Of a stretch of 64,000 bases of DNA, positions 28,038 to 37,635 are shown in pieces. This DNA comes from Streptomyces cellulosae (GTDB lineage: Bacteria > Actinomycetota > Actinomycetes > Streptomycetales > Streptomycetaceae), in contig NZ_JOEV01000025.1 in assembly GCF_000721105.1 (NCBI RefSeq), positions 186,001 through 250,000 of the forward strand, in the 5' to 3' direction. The notes under the pieces were generated by a model. That model was not told the DNA's origin, did no database searches, and saw nothing but the letters and a program-made list of their open reading frames with translations. Within the stretch, counting starts at the first letter, position 1; the number at the start of each line of letters is the position of its first letter. The translations under genes were made by a program, and so were the position numbers.

Positions 28038-28678
28038 CCGTCCACCAGCACCACCTCCAGGGTGCGCGGACCGTGCACCCCCTCGACCCGGTCCAGCTCG
28101 ATGTCGCTGGTGGCCGACGGCCCGGAGATCCAGGTCAACGGGCGGGCCGGATCGAGACGTTCGAGAGCCTGCGGGACCGAGGAGACGACCTGGTCCGGAA
28201 CCCGTACGACACAGATGTGATGGTCCGGGACGAGCGTGATCCGGCGGCGGCCCTGGTCGGGGCCGCCGTCCAGGACGATCGTGCCGGTCTCGGCGATCGC
28301 CACCGCGCACGCGGTCACCACGCTGTCGACCCGGTCCAGTTCCTGCGGGGTGCTCTCCGCCCGGTCGGGCACCTGCTCCGTTTCCGCCTCCGCCAGCCAC
28401 CCCGGATCCAGCCCGGTCGGCACGACCACCGTCTTCGAGCCCCGCGCGGCCAACATCCCGGCGATCGTCGCCGCGAGGTCGGCGGCGGTGCAGCGGTGCA
28501 CGATCGCCCGGTAGTCCGCCAGGTTCTCGGCGAGCAGATCGACCGTCTGCTCGACACCGCGCTCGCCGTGCTCGCGCAGATAGTCACGCGAAAACGCCTG
28601 CTCAAACGGCATGTCGTCCTGGGGCGCCGCCGCCAGTGCGCGCCGCACCCGGCCCAGAATCCGCTCCCTGCTGCTCAC
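28010..28678 (-). CDS. lutC: LutC-type LUD-domain protein of L-lactate oxidation
   Basis: 222 residues from GTG 28678, overlapping the lutB stop (GTGA). The LUD (YkgG) fold runs from SSRERILGRVRRALA through VVVPTGLDPGWL and AVAIAETGTIVLDGGPDQGR to ISGPSATSDIELDRVEGVHG, the glycine-rich C-terminal motif of the family. LutC works with LutA and LutB as a soluble, membrane-associated L-lactate dehydrogenase complex that yields pyruvate. It is last in the rha-lut gene string. Stop regions of this gene and the convergent rhamnosidase overlap. Confidence 0.92.
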   Translation of the reverse strand: MSSRERILGRVRRALAAAPQDDMPFEQAFSRDYLREHGERGVEQTVDLLAENLADYRAIVHRCTAADLAATIAGMLAARGSKTVVVPTGLDPGWLAEAETEQVPDRAESTPQELDRVDSVVTACAVAIAETGTIVLDGGPDQGRRRITLVPDHHICVVRVPDQVVSSVPQALERLDPARPLTWISGPSATSDIELDRVEGVHGPRTLEVVLVDGQASTEVTT

Positions 28679-30195
28679 TTCGCGGCCCCCCTGTCGCCGT
28701 TGCCGCCGTTCTGCCCCTGCGTGCGCTGCCACCAGTCGCGGAACGGCTCCGCCGGCACCGGCGGCAGATCCCGCGTGTCGCTCCACGCGCCGCCCGGGCC
28801 GGGCAGCGTGCGCGGATGGAAACGCCGGGTGCGCGAGGCGAGCCGCTGACCGGTGCGCAGGGCACCGGGACGCGCGAACGCCCAGCGTGCCGCACGCATC
28901 GCCGCCCGCTCGGCGGCATGCCCCTTCGCCGGCTTGAGCACCACCTTGTTGCCCTCCCGCGTCACCGGGCCGCCCTGGACGACCCGTTCCCGCAGGTGCA
29001 CCAGCACCTCCGGGATGTCGATGGCGACCGGACACACCTCGTAGCAGGCTCCGCACAGGGAGGAGGCGTACGGCAGCGAGGCGTCGATCTCGCTGGCCGT
29101 GCCCCTCAGTTGGGGACTGAGGATGGCGCCGATCGGACCCGGGTAGACCGAGCCGTACGCGTGCCCGCCGGCCCGCTCGTACACCGGGCAGACGTTGAGA
29201 CAGGCCGAGCAGCGGATGCAGCGCAGGGCCTGGCGGCCCACCTCGTCGGCGAGGGTGTCGCTGCGGCCGTTGTCGAGCAGGACCAGGTGGAAGGTCTTGG
29301 GCCCGTCCTCGTCGGTGGTGCCGGTCCAGGTGGAGGTGTACGGGTTCATGCGCTCGGCCGTCGACGAGCGGGGGAGGGTCTGGAGGAACACCTCCAGGTC
29401 CCGCCAGGTCGGCACGATCTTCTCGATGCCGACGACCGAGATCAGCGTCTCCGGCAGGGTCAGGCACATCCGCCCGTTGCCCTCGGACTCCACGACCACC
29501 AGCGTGCCGGTCTCGGCGACCACGAAGTTGGCGCCGGAGATGCCGACCTTGGCGCGCAGGAACTTCTCCCGCAGGTGAAGGCGTGCGGCCTCGGCGAGTT
29601 CGGCGGGCGTGTCGGTCAGGCCCTCGGGTGCCGGACGCCCCCACTCGCTCATCTCGCGCGTGAAGATGTCCCGGATCTCGCCCCGGTTGCGGTGGATCGC
29701 GGGGACGAGGATGTGCGAGGGCCGGTCCTTGCCCAACTGCACGATCAGCTCGGCGAGATCGGTCTCGTAGGCGCGGATGCCCTCGGCCTCCAGGGCCTCG
29801 TTGAGCCCGATCTCCTGCGTGGCCATCGACTTGACCTTGACGACCTCCGACTCGCCCGTCTCCTTGACGAGGCCGGCCACGATCCGGTTGGCCTCGTCGG
29901 CGTCGGCGGCCCAGTGGACGATGCCGCCCGCGGCCGTGACCGACTCCTCCACCTGCTCCAGATACCGGTCGAGATGAAGGAGCGTGTGGTCCTTGATCCG
30001 CTTCCCGGCCTCCCGCAGTTCGGCCCAGTCGGACACCTCCGCGACGGCCTTCGCCCGCTTGGCGCGGATGGTGTGCGTGGCGTGGCGGAGATTGCCGCGC
30101 AGGGTCGGGTTGTTGACCGCCTCGTGCGCGGCCTGGGGGAAGGCCGGGTGGGCGGGCGGGGGAAACACAGGCATTCCTACGAACGTGCCGCTCAT
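28675..30195 (-). CDS. lutB: LutB iron-sulphur protein of L-lactate oxidation
   Basis: 506 residues from ATG 30195 (MSGTFVGMPVFPPP), overlapping the lutA stop (ATGA); a longer frame upstream is antisense to the end of lutA and rejected. An N-terminal LUD domain (GANFVVAETGTLVVVESEGN) precedes two ferredoxin-type clusters, CIRCSACLNVCPVY and CGACYEVCPVAI, and a basic C-terminal region with RDWWQRTQG. This is the standard LutB/LldF layout. It passes electrons from lactate oxidation towards the respiratory chain. In this locus its substrate L-lactate should come from lactaldehyde made by the rhamnulose-1-phosphate aldolase/dehydrogenase. Confidence 0.95.
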   Translation of the reverse strand: MSGTFVGMPVFPPPAHPAFPQAAHEAVNNPTLRGNLRHATHTIRAKRAKAVAEVSDWAELREAGKRIKDHTLLHLDRYLEQVEESVTAAGGIVHWAADADEANRIVAGLVKETGESEVVKVKSMATQEIGLNEALEAEGIRAYETDLAELIVQLGKDRPSHILVPAIHRNRGEIRDIFTREMSEWGRPAPEGLTDTPAELAEAARLHLREKFLRAKVGISGANFVVAETGTLVVVESEGNGRMCLTLPETLISVVGIEKIVPTWRDLEVFLQTLPRSSTAERMNPYTSTWTGTTDEDGPKTFHLVLLDNGRSDTLADEVGRQALRCIRCSACLNVCPVYERAGGHAYGSVYPGPIGAILSPQLRGTASEIDASLPYASSLCGACYEVCPVAIDIPEVLVHLRERVVQGGPVTREGNKVVLKPAKGHAAERAAMRAARWAFARPGALRTGQRLASRTRRFHPRTLPGPGGAWSDTRDLPPVPAEPFRDWWQRTQGQNGGNGDRGAAK

Positions 30196-30947
30196 GCCGC
30201 CGGTCCCTCCTCCGTGCTCGCCAGGATCTCCGCGATGTGCACCGGCCGCATGCCCGTCTTCAGCCGGTGCATCGTCCCCCCGATGTGCATCAGACAGGAG
30301 TTGTCGGCCGCGCACAGCACCTCCGCCCCCGTCGACTCGGCGTTGCGCACCTTGTCCGCGCCCATCGCCGCCGAGACATCGGCGTTCTTCAACGCGAACG
30401 TGCCGCCGAAGCCGCAGCACTCGTCGGCGCCCGGCAACTCGACCAGCTCCAGCCCCTTCACCGCCTGGAGCAGCCGCCGGGGCCGGTCGCCCAGCCCCAG
30501 GGAGCGCAGCCCGTGGCAGGTCGGATGGTAGGTCACCGTGTGCGGGTAGTACGCCCCGACGTCCGTCACCCCCAGCACGTCCACCAGGAACTCCGTGAGC
30601 TCGTACGTCTTCGGCACCACCGGCGCGAGGGTCGCCGCGAGCGTGTCCCCGCGCCCCTCGGCCCGGGCCCGCTCACCCATCCGCGGATACAGCTCCCGCA
30701 CCATCGCCCCGCACGACCCGGACGGCGTCACGATCGCCTCGTACTCCCCGAAGACATCGGAGAAATGCCGGGCCAGGGGTTCCGCCTCATGCCGGTACCC
30801 GGTGTTGTAGTGCGCCTGCCCGCAGCAGGTCTGGGCCATCGGGAAGTCGACCTCGACGCCCAGCCTGGTCAGCAGTTTCACCACCGAGCGCCCGGTGTCC
30901 GGATAGAGCGTGTCGTTGACACAGGTCAGGAACAGGGCGACACGCAT
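30192..30947 (-). CDS. lutA: LutA cysteine-rich protein of L-lactate oxidation
   Basis: 251 residues with two CCG domains (PMAQTCCGQAHYNTGYRHEA and ADECCGFGGTFALKNADVSA), the hallmark of LutA/GlpC-type subunits that hold an unusual iron-sulphur cluster. It starts at ATG 30947, 71 bp downstream of rhaB, with a hairpin-rich gap between, and is coupled to lutB by ATGA. It completes the lactate-to-pyruvate step for rhamnose catabolism. Confidence 0.94.
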   Translation of the reverse strand: MRVALFLTCVNDTLYPDTGRSVVKLLTRLGVEVDFPMAQTCCGQAHYNTGYRHEAEPLARHFSDVFGEYEAIVTPSGSCGAMVRELYPRMGERARAEGRGDTLAATLAPVVPKTYELTEFLVDVLGVTDVGAYYPHTVTYHPTCHGLRSLGLGDRPRRLLQAVKGLELVELPGADECCGFGGTFALKNADVSAAMGADKVRNAESTGAEVLCAADNSCLMHIGGTMHRLKTGMRPVHIAEILASTEEGPAA

Positions 30948-30989
30948 CGCGGCTCCTCATGGTCGATCATCGGATGAGTTCAGCGTAGT

Positions 30990-31017
30990 CCCGGGCCACC
31001 GCCCGGGGGAGTCCCCC
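30990..31017 (-). terminator. overlapping hairpins between rhaB and lutA
   Basis: CCCGGGC-CACC-GCCCGGG (30990-31007) overlaps GGGGGA-G-TCCCCC (31005-31017). The two structures exclude each other. They could act as a partial terminator that lowers lutABC relative to the rha genes. No alternative promoter was identified. Confidence 0.45.
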
Positions 31018-31018
31018 C

Positions 31019-32467
31019 TCACCCCACGGTGAGCCGGGCCTGCGCCTCGCGCCAGCGGGCCGGGTCGCCCTGCGGCTCGTACCGGGTCAGCGGCTGGGTC
31101 CGCACGAGCAGCTCGCGCGCCCCCGCCAGGTCGCCGACCAGCCCGTGGGCCCGGGCCTGCACCAGGACGTTGCCCAGGGCCGCCGCCTCCGTCGGGCCCG
31201 CGACGACCGGGAGCCCGCAGGCGTCGGCGGTCAGCTGGCACAACAGGGCGTTGCGGGTGCCCCCGCCGACGACGTACACGACGTCGACCGGGTGGTCGGC
31301 CAGCCGCTGCGCGTCCTGCACGGCCCGGCGATGGGCCAGGGCGAGGGAGTCCAGGATGCAGCGCGTGATCTCGGCGGGCGAGGCGGGCACCGGCTGTCCC
31401 GACGCGCGGCACGCCTCGGCGATCCGCTCCGGCATCCGGCCCGGCGCCAGGAACGCGGCGTCCCCGGCGTCCACCACCGACCGCAGCGCCGGCACCTTGG
31501 CCGCGTCGAGGAGCAGTTCCCCCAACTCGGGCTCTCCCCAGTCGCGTACACACTCCTGGAGCAGCCACAGGCCCATGATGTTGCGCAGATACCGGACCGT
31601 GCCGTCCAGCCCCAACTCGTTGGTGAAGTTGGCCAGCCGGCTCTCTTCCGACAGCACCGGCGCGTCCAGTTCCAGCCCGGCCAGCGACCAGGTGCCGGTG
31701 CAGATGTACGCGAACCGCCCACCGGCGGCCGGTACGGCCGCCACGGCGGAGGCGGTGTCGTGCGATCCGACCGCCGTCACCGGCACCGGTCCGGTCAGCC
31801 CGATCTCCTCCAGCACGTCCGGCCGCAGCACGCCCGCCGGATCGCCGGGCTGCCGCAGCGGCGCGAACAGGCCCAGGTCGACGCCGAGCCGGGATGCGAT
31901 GCCGGACGACCACTCGCGCGTGCGGGGGTCGATCAGCTGGGTCGTCGACGCGTTGGTCAGCTCGGTGCCCTGCTCACCCGTGAGCCAGTAGGAGAGCAGG
32001 TCGGGAATGAGCAACAGGCGCCGCGCGTGGGCCAGTTGGCTGGAAGAGCGGGCCGCGACCAGCTGATACAGGGTGTTGAAGGGCGCGTACTGCAATCCGG
32101 TCGCCGCGTACAGCTCGGTCGCCGGCACAGTCGCCCACACCTTTTCCGCGATCCCCTCGGTCCGGGCGTCCCGGTAGTGGACCGGGTTGCCGAGCAGCGA
32201 CCCGTCGGCGTCGAGCAGTCCGTAGTCCACGGCCCAGCTGTCGATGCCGACCGAGTCGACCTGGCCGGCCGCCCGCAGCCCGTCGAGGACACCCCGGTAC
32301 AGCCCGAGGATGTCCCACCGCAGCCCCTCCGGCACCCTCACCGGCCCGTTGGGGAAGCGGTGGGCCTCGGTCAGCCGCAGGCTGTCGGGGCCGACACGGC
32401 CGACCATGACACGTCCGCTGGACGCGCCGAGGTCGACCGCGGCGTACGACTTCACGGCCCCGCTCAT
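31019..32467 (-). CDS. rhaB: rhamnulokinase
   Basis: 482 residues from ATG 32467, overlapping the stop of the aldolase/dehydrogenase gene (ATGA). It is FGGY-family: YAAVDLGASSGRVMVGRVG is the first phosphate loop, GIDSWAVDYGLLDADG the sugar-binding strand, GSHDTASAVAAVP and FAYICTGTWSLAGLEL the hinge region, and YVVGGGTRNALLCQLTADA the adenosine loop. It phosphorylates L-rhamnulose to L-rhamnulose 1-phosphate with ATP in the cytoplasm. Confidence 0.95.
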   Translation of the reverse strand: MSGAVKSYAAVDLGASSGRVMVGRVGPDSLRLTEAHRFPNGPVRVPEGLRWDILGLYRGVLDGLRAAGQVDSVGIDSWAVDYGLLDADGSLLGNPVHYRDARTEGIAEKVWATVPATELYAATGLQYAPFNTLYQLVAARSSSQLAHARRLLLIPDLLSYWLTGEQGTELTNASTTQLIDPRTREWSSGIASRLGVDLGLFAPLRQPGDPAGVLRPDVLEEIGLTGPVPVTAVGSHDTASAVAAVPAAGGRFAYICTGTWSLAGLELDAPVLSEESRLANFTNELGLDGTVRYLRNIMGLWLLQECVRDWGEPELGELLLDAAKVPALRSVVDAGDAAFLAPGRMPERIAEACRASGQPVPASPAEITRCILDSLALAHRRAVQDAQRLADHPVDVVYVVGGGTRNALLCQLTADACGLPVVAGPTEAAALGNVLVQARAHGLVGDLAGARELLVRTQPLTRYEPQGDPARWREAQARLTVG

Positions 32468-34503
32468 CGCAGGAAGGCGGCCGCGACGCCGGCGTCGACC
32501 GGGACGTGCAGCCCCGTGGTGTGCGTCAGCTCGCCGCCGGTCAGCGCGAAGACCGCGTTGGCCACGTGCTCGGGCAGGACCTCCCGCTTGAGGATGGTCC
32601 GCTGGGCGTAGAACTCGCCCAGCTTCTCCTCCGGCACCCCGTACACGGCCGCCCGCTTCGCCCCCCAGCCGCCGGCGAAGATCCCGGAGCCGCGCACGAC
32701 CCCGTCCGGGTTGACCCCGTTGACACGGATCCCGTGCTCGCCCAGCTCGGCGGCGAGCAGCCGCACCTGATGGGCCTGGTCGGCCTTGGTCGCGGAGTAG
32801 GCGATGTTGTTGGGTCCGGCGAACACGGCGTTCTTGGAGGCGATGTAGACGATGTCGCCACCCAGCTCCTGCGCGATCATCACCCGGGCCGCCTCGCGCG
32901 AGACGAGGAAGGAGCCGCGCGCCATGATGTCGTGCTGGAGGTCCCAGTCCTTCGCCGAGGTCTCCAGGAGCGGCTTGGAGATGGAGATACCGGCGTTGTT
33001 GACCACCAGGTCCACCCCGCCGAAGGCGAGCGCCGCAGCCTTGAACGCCTGAGCGATCTGCTCCTCGGAGGTGACGTCGACGGTCACGGCGACGGCCTTG
33101 TCGCTCCCGCCGAGCTCCTCGGCGACGGCCTGGGCGTTCTCGGTGTTCAGGTCCGCGATCACCACGCACGCGCCCTCGGCGACCAGCCGCTCGGCGATCG
33201 CCTTCCCGATCCCGCTGCCGGCGCCCGTCACCAGCGCCACCCGGGTCGCCAGCGGCTTCGGCTTCGGCATCCGCTGCAGCTTGGCCTCCTCCAGCGCCCA
33301 GTACTCGATGCGGAACTTCTCCGACTCCTCGATCGGCGCGTACGTCGACACGGCCTCGGCGCCCCGCATCACGTTGATCGCGTTGACGTAGAACTCGCCG
33401 GCCACCCGGGCCGTCTGCTTGTCCTTGCCGAAGGAGAACATGCCCACGCCCGGAACCAGCACGATCGCCGGGTCGGCGCCGCGCATCGCGGGGGAGTCGG
33501 GCTCGGCATGCCGCTGGTAGTAGGCGGCGTACTCCTCGCGGTACTCGGCGTGCAGCTCCTTCAGCCGCGCGATCGCCTCGTCGAGGGGAGCCGTCGGCGG
33601 CAGGTCGAGGACCAGCGGCCGGACCTTGGTCCGCAGGAAGTGGTCGGGGCAGGAGGTGCCGAGCGCGGCGAGCCGCGGATGCTCCGCGGACGCCAGGAAG
33701 TCCAGGACGACGTCGGAGTCGGTGAAGTGCCCGACCTGCGGCTTGTCCTGGGAGGCGACGGCACGGACGTACGGCGCCAGGGCCGCGGCCCGCTCCCGCC
33801 GCTCGTCCTCGGGCAGCGGTCCGTACCCGTCGAGCGCCGGGCCGAACGGCTCGGGCCTGCCACGCTCGGCGAGGAACGCCTCCGCGGTCCGGATGATGTG
33901 CAGCGAGTTGCGCTCGCACTCCTCGGACGTGTCACCCCACGCGGTGATCCCGTGCCCGCCGAGCACGCACCCGATCGCCTGCGGGTTGGCCTCCTTCACC
34001 GCCGCGATGTCCAGCCCCAGCTGGAACCCGGGCCTGCGCCACGGCACCCACACCACCGTGTCGCCGAAACACTCGGCCGTCAGCTTCTCCCCGTCGGCCG
34101 CGCAGGCCAGCGCGATCCCGGAGTCCGGGTGCAGATGGTCCACGTGCGCGGCCCCGACGAGCCCGTGCATCGCGGTGTCGATGGAAGGGGCGGCCCCGCC
34201 CTTGCCGTGCAGGCAGTAGTCGAACGCGGCGACCATCTCGTCCTCGCGCTCCACCCCCGGATACACGTCGACCAGCGCCCGCATCCGGTCCAGCCGCAAC
34301 ACGGCCAGCCCGCTCTCGGTCAGTGTCCCGAGGTCCCCACCGGACCCCTTGACCCACATCAGCTCCACATCACCACCGGTGACGGGATCGGTGTCGGTGC
34401 CCTTGGCGGACGCGTTGCCGCCGGCGTAGTTGGTGTTACGGGGATCGGAGCCGAGCCGCTGGGAACGAGCGAGGAGTGCGGCGGCTTCGGGATGGGGTGC
34501 CAT
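32464..34503 (-). CDS. bifunctional rhamnulose-1-phosphate aldolase / lactaldehyde dehydrogenase (RhaEW type)
   Basis: 679 residues from ATG 34503 with AAGGA nine bases upstream. Residues 1-~400 are a class II aldolase/adducin-like domain with metal-binding His in AAHVDHLHPDSGIALA and GCVLGGHGITAWGDT. Residues ~415-679 are a short-chain dehydrogenase: VALVTGAGSGIGKAIAERL (NAD-binding), VVNNAGIS, and YSATKAD with the catalytic Tyr and Lys. In Bacillus and Chloroflexus such fusions cleave rhamnulose-1-P to DHAP plus L-lactaldehyde and oxidise the latter to L-lactate. That makes sense of lutABC downstream. It follows rhaI by 148 bp. Confidence 0.94.
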   Translation of the reverse strand: MAPHPEAAALLARSQRLGSDPRNTNYAGGNASAKGTDTDPVTGGDVELMWVKGSGGDLGTLTESGLAVLRLDRMRALVDVYPGVEREDEMVAAFDYCLHGKGGAAPSIDTAMHGLVGAAHVDHLHPDSGIALACAADGEKLTAECFGDTVVWVPWRRPGFQLGLDIAAVKEANPQAIGCVLGGHGITAWGDTSEECERNSLHIIRTAEAFLAERGRPEPFGPALDGYGPLPEDERRERAAALAPYVRAVASQDKPQVGHFTDSDVVLDFLASAEHPRLAALGTSCPDHFLRTKVRPLVLDLPPTAPLDEAIARLKELHAEYREEYAAYYQRHAEPDSPAMRGADPAIVLVPGVGMFSFGKDKQTARVAGEFYVNAINVMRGAEAVSTYAPIEESEKFRIEYWALEEAKLQRMPKPKPLATRVALVTGAGSGIGKAIAERLVAEGACVVIADLNTENAQAVAEELGGSDKAVAVTVDVTSEEQIAQAFKAAALAFGGVDLVVNNAGISISKPLLETSAKDWDLQHDIMARGSFLVSREAARVMIAQELGGDIVYIASKNAVFAGPNNIAYSATKADQAHQVRLLAAELGEHGIRVNGVNPDGVVRGSGIFAGGWGAKRAAVYGVPEEKLGEFYAQRTILKREVLPEHVANAVFALTGGELTHTTGLHVPVDAGVAAAFLR

Positions 34504-34651
34504 GTTTTTCAGTCCTTCTTGACGACGGTGTGTGCAGCGCGCCGGAAAGGGGCGCGGGTCTGTGTCATGTGCGGCTTCGGCCGCGTGGGCGATCAGCCAC
34601 ATACGGCCCGCAGCCTGCGACCGGGCTCACCCGGCAGACGCGAATCAGCCG

Positions 34652-35812
34652 CTACGCCCCCCAACCAGCCTGCTGACCACCCACCCGCTCCGCGACGATC
34701 TTCTCGGCCCACCCGGACCGCCGATACGCCGCCATCGGATCGGGATCCAGCCCCATCTCCTCGCGAAGCGAACCCAGCAGCGGACGCACATCCGTGTTGT
34801 ACGCGTCCATGATCACCGCGTTCGCCTCCAGCACGTCCCCCGACCGCTGCGCCGCATCCAGCGCCTCCCGGTCCACGAGCAGCGCCTTCGCCGTGGCCTC
34901 CTGGACGTTCATCACGGACCGGATGATCGCGGGGATCTTCGCCTCGATGTTGTGGCACTGGTCGAGCATGAACGCGACCGAAGGGGTGAACCCACCCCCG
35001 CGGATCACCTCGTACATGATCCGGAACAGCTGGAAGGGGTCGGCCGCGCCGACCATCAGGTCGTCGTCCGCGTAGAACCGCGAGTTGAAGTCGAACCCGC
35101 CGAGCTTCCCCTCGCGCAGCAGCGTCGCGACGATGAACTCGATGTTGGTGCCGGGGGCGTGGTGCCCGGTGTCGACCACGACCTGTGCCTTCTCGCCGAG
35201 CTTGAGGCAGTGGGCGTACGCCGTGCCCCAGTCCGGCACGTCCGTCGAGTAGAAGGCGGGCTCGAAGAACTTGTACTCCAGCAGCATCCGCTGGTTCTCG
35301 CCGAGCCGCCGGTACACCTCGGCCAGGCCCTCGGCGAGCCGGTCCTGGCGTTCCCGGAGGTCGTCCTGCCCGGGATAGTTGGTGCCGTCGGCGAACCACA
35401 GCTTCAGGTCACGCGAGCCGGTGGCGTCCATGATGTCCACGCACTCCAGCAGGTGATCCAGCGCCTTGCGCCGCACCGCGGGGTCCGCGTGACAGATGCT
35501 GCCCAGCTTGTAGGCGTCGTCCTGGAACGTGTTCGAATTGATCGCGCCCAGCTTCACGCCGCGTTCCTCGGCGTACTTCGCCAGCGCGGCATAGTCGTCG
35601 ACCTTGTCCCAGGGAATGTGCAGCGCGACCGTCGGCGCCACGCCCGTGAACTCGTGCACCTTCGCCGCGTCCGCCAGCTTCTCCCACGGGTCGCGGGGGA
35701 CACCCGGTTGCGCGAACACCTTGAAACGCGTCCCCGAGTTCCCGTACGCCCACGACGGCGTCTCGACTGCCTGGGACTTGAGAGCGGCCTTCACCGCAGC
35801 CAACTCGGTCAC
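34652..35812 (-). CDS. rhaI: L-rhamnose isomerase
   Basis: 386 residues from GTG 35812, which follows AGAGGAG. It is a xylose-isomerase-like TIM barrel of the actinobacterial/Pseudomonas-type rhamnose isomerase: [20 protein letters not shown] at the N-terminus, [18 protein letters not shown], and the metal-site segments [27 protein letters not shown] and [16 protein letters not shown]. It converts L-rhamnose to L-rhamnulose. First gene of the catabolic operon (rhaI, aldolase/dehydrogenase, rhaB, lutABC), divergent from the importer operon. The operator TGAATCGATTCA lies 28 bp upstream. Confidence 0.95.
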   Translation of the reverse strand: MTELAAVKAALKSQAVETPSWAYGNSGTRFKVFAQPGVPRDPWEKLADAAKVHEFTGVAPTVALHIPWDKVDDYAALAKYAEERGVKLGAINSNTFQDDAYKLGSICHADPAVRRKALDHLLECVDIMDATGSRDLKLWFADGTNYPGQDDLRERQDRLAEGLAEVYRRLGENQRMLLEYKFFEPAFYSTDVPDWGTAYAHCLKLGEKAQVVVDTGHHAPGTNIEFIVATLLREGKLGGFDFNSRFYADDDLMVGAADPFQLFRIMYEVIRGGGFTPSVAFMLDQCHNIEAKIPAIIRSVMNVQEATAKALLVDREALDAAQRSGDVLEANAVIMDAYNTDVRPLLGSLREEMGLDPDPMAAYRRSGWAEKIVAERVGGQQAGWGA

Positions 35813-35840
35813 TTGGGGCTCCTCTGCCAGCCGTTCCGTA

Positions 35841-35852
35841 TGAATCGATTCA
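35841..35852. promoter_or_regulatory. rhamnose-regulon operator before rhaI
   Basis: Perfect 12-bp palindrome TGAATCGATTCA between the rhaI start and its presumed promoter. One base differs in the rhamnosidase copy at 24877-24888. Confidence 0.7.
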
Positions 35853-35962
35853 AACCGCGAAGCTATGGCTCCCCAGCAGGGGTGTCAAGGGTTGCGGCAC
35901 ACCTCGTTCGCCGTGCTCTGACCGTGACCTTGGGCTATCGAAAGTTTTTCGAGACGGACCCA

Positions 35963-35992
35963 TTGACGTGACATGTCTGGCACGCCTAACGT
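35963..35992 (+). promoter_or_regulatory. predicted vegetative promoter of the importer operon
   Basis: TTGACG (35963-35968), 18-bp spacer, TAACGT (35987-35992), a good match to HrdB-type promoters. The operator at 36005-36019 lies where transcription would begin, a classical repressor position. A further inverted repeat TCGAAA-GTT-TTTCGA (35938-35952) lies just upstream. Confidence 0.55.
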
Positions 35993-36004
35993 CCCGGCAA
36001 CCAA

Positions 36005-36019
36005 GTTGAAACCTTTCAC
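36005..36019. promoter_or_regulatory. rhamnose-regulon operator at the importer promoter
   Basis: GTTGAAACCTTTCAC: TGAAA and TTTCA arms about a CC centre, 13-27 bp beyond the predicted -10 box. It resembles the rhamnosidase site TTGAAAAGTTTCAA. Confidence 0.65.
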
Positions 36020-36061
36020 GACGCTGTGACGGCTTCCGCCGGCGTCGTCGAGGAGCCCCTC

Positions 36062-37579
36062 ATGACCTACCCGTCCGACGCGGGTCCGACCCCGGTGCTG
36101 TCGCTCAAGGACGTCTCCAAGTCCTTCGGAGCGGTGCGCGCACTGAGGGACGTGTCCCTGGAACTGTTCCGCGGTGAGGTGCACGCACTCGCCGGTGAGA
36201 ACGGCGCGGGCAAGTCGACCCTCATCAAGACACTCGCCGGGGTGCACCGACCGGACGCCGGCCAGGTGCTGCTCGACGGCGAGCCCGTCCTCTTCCACGG
36301 TCCCGGCGACGCCCGTGACGCCGGTATCGCCGTCATCTACCAGGAACCCACCCTCTTCCCCGACCTGTCGATCGCCGAGAACATCTTCATGGGCCGCCAG
36401 CCGCGGCGCGCGCTCGGCCGGATCGACCACAAGGCCACCCACTCCGCGACCCTCGCGCTGATGCAGCGACTGGGCGTGGAACTCGACCCCGACCGTCCCG
36501 CGCGCGGCCTGTCCATCGCCGACCAGCAGATCGTCGAGATCGCCAAGGCCCTCTCCTTCGAGGCCCGCGTTCTGATCATGGACGAGCCGACCGCCGCCCT
36601 CACCGGCAGCGAGGTGGCCCGCCTCTTCGGTGTGGTGCGCACCCTGCGCGAGCAGGGCGCCGCCGTGCTGTTCATCTCCCACCGGCTGGAGGAGATCTTC
36701 CAGATCTGCCAACGGGTGACGACCCTGCGCGACGGCGCCTGGATCGCCAGCGAGCCGATCGACGGCATGACCGAGGACGATCTCGTCCGCCGGATGGTCG
36801 GCCGCGACCTCGACGAGCTCTACCCGAAGCAGGATGTCCGCCCGGGCGAGGTCGCCCTGAGCGTGCGCCGGCTGACCCGCGAGGGCGTCTTCACCGACGT
36901 GTCCTTCGAGGTGCGGCACGGCGAGATCGTCGGCCTGGCCGGTCTCGTCGGCGCGGGCCGTACGGAGGTGGCGCGGGCCGTCTTCGGCATCGACCGCTGG
37001 GACGCCGGGGAGGTCGAGGTGCAGGGGCGCAAGCTCACCAACGGCGCCCCGTCCACCGCGATGGCCTCCGGCCTCGCCCTCGTGCCCGAGGACCGGCGCG
37101 CGCAGGGCCTGGTGATGGACATGTCCATCGAGCGCAACATCGGCCTGACCGGTCTGCGTACGACCGTGAAGGCCGGCCTCGTCGACCGCGGCGCCGAGCG
37201 CAGCCGCTCCCTCGACTGGGCCGTCAAGCTCCAGGTCAAGTACGCCCGGATCGCCGACACCGTCAACACCTTGTCCGGCGGCAACCAGCAGAAGGTCGTC
37301 CTGGCCAAGTGGCTCGCCACCGGCCCCCGGGTGCTGATCGTCGACGAGCCCACGCGCGGCATCGACGTCGGCACCAAGGCCGAGGTGCACCGGCTGCTCA
37401 GCGAGCTGGCCGCCGACGGGGTCGCCGTACTGATGATCTCCTCCGACCTGCCCGAGATCCTCGGCATGGCCGACCGCGTGCTGGTGATGCACGAGGGACG
37501 CCTGACCGCCGAGATTCCGCGCTCCGAAGCCACCGAGGAATCCGTGATGGCCGCAGCCACCGGGAGGGCCGCAGCATGA
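36062..37579 (+). CDS. rhamnose ABC importer, double ATP-binding protein
   Basis: 505 residues from ATG 36062, which follows GAGGAG by six bases; an earlier GTG at 36026 lacks a site. Two ATPase halves, as in RbsA/MglA/RhaT: Walker [17 protein letters not shown], signature [15 protein letters not shown] and Walker [12 protein letters not shown] in the first; the degenerate loop [16 protein letters not shown] and signature [15 protein letters not shown] with [12 protein letters not shown] in the second. It energises rhamnose import with the two permeases and the binding protein encoded next. The end overlaps a 19-codon reading frame (ATGA). Confidence 0.94.
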   Translation: MTYPSDAGPTPVLSLKDVSKSFGAVRALRDVSLELFRGEVHALAGENGAGKSTLIKTLAGVHRPDAGQVLLDGEPVLFHGPGDARDAGIAVIYQEPTLFPDLSIAENIFMGRQPRRALGRIDHKATHSATLALMQRLGVELDPDRPARGLSIADQQIVEIAKALSFEARVLIMDEPTAALTGSEVARLFGVVRTLREQGAAVLFISHRLEEIFQICQRVTTLRDGAWIASEPIDGMTEDDLVRRMVGRDLDELYPKQDVRPGEVALSVRRLTREGVFTDVSFEVRHGEIVGLAGLVGAGRTEVARAVFGIDRWDAGEVEVQGRKLTNGAPSTAMASGLALVPEDRRAQGLVMDMSIERNIGLTGLRTTVKAGLVDRGAERSRSLDWAVKLQVKYARIADTVNTLSGGNQQKVVLAKWLATGPRVLIVDEPTRGIDVGTKAEVHRLLSELAADGVAVLMISSDLPEILGMADRVLVMHEGRLTAEIPRSEATEESVMAAATGRAAA

Positions 37580-37635
37580 CAGCCACGAAGAGGGCTGCCC
37601 TCTTGTCCCCGCCCAGCGGGAGGGCCGCCGCATGA
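37576..37635 (+). CDS. 19-residue linker reading frame inside the importer operon
   Basis: ATG 37576 overlaps the ATPase stop as ATGA, and its own stop overlaps the permease ATG at 37632 as ATGA, so ribosomes could pass through all three. The peptide is [19 protein letters not shown]. The sequences around both junctions are near-copies (CGGGAGGGCCGC then GCATGAC), so the frame looks like a 56-bp local duplication that stayed coupled. A hairpin (AAGAGGGC-T-GCCCTCTT, 37588-37604) lies in its middle. Whether the peptide is made or matters is unknown. Confidence 0.4.
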   Translation: MTATKRAALLSPPSGRAAA

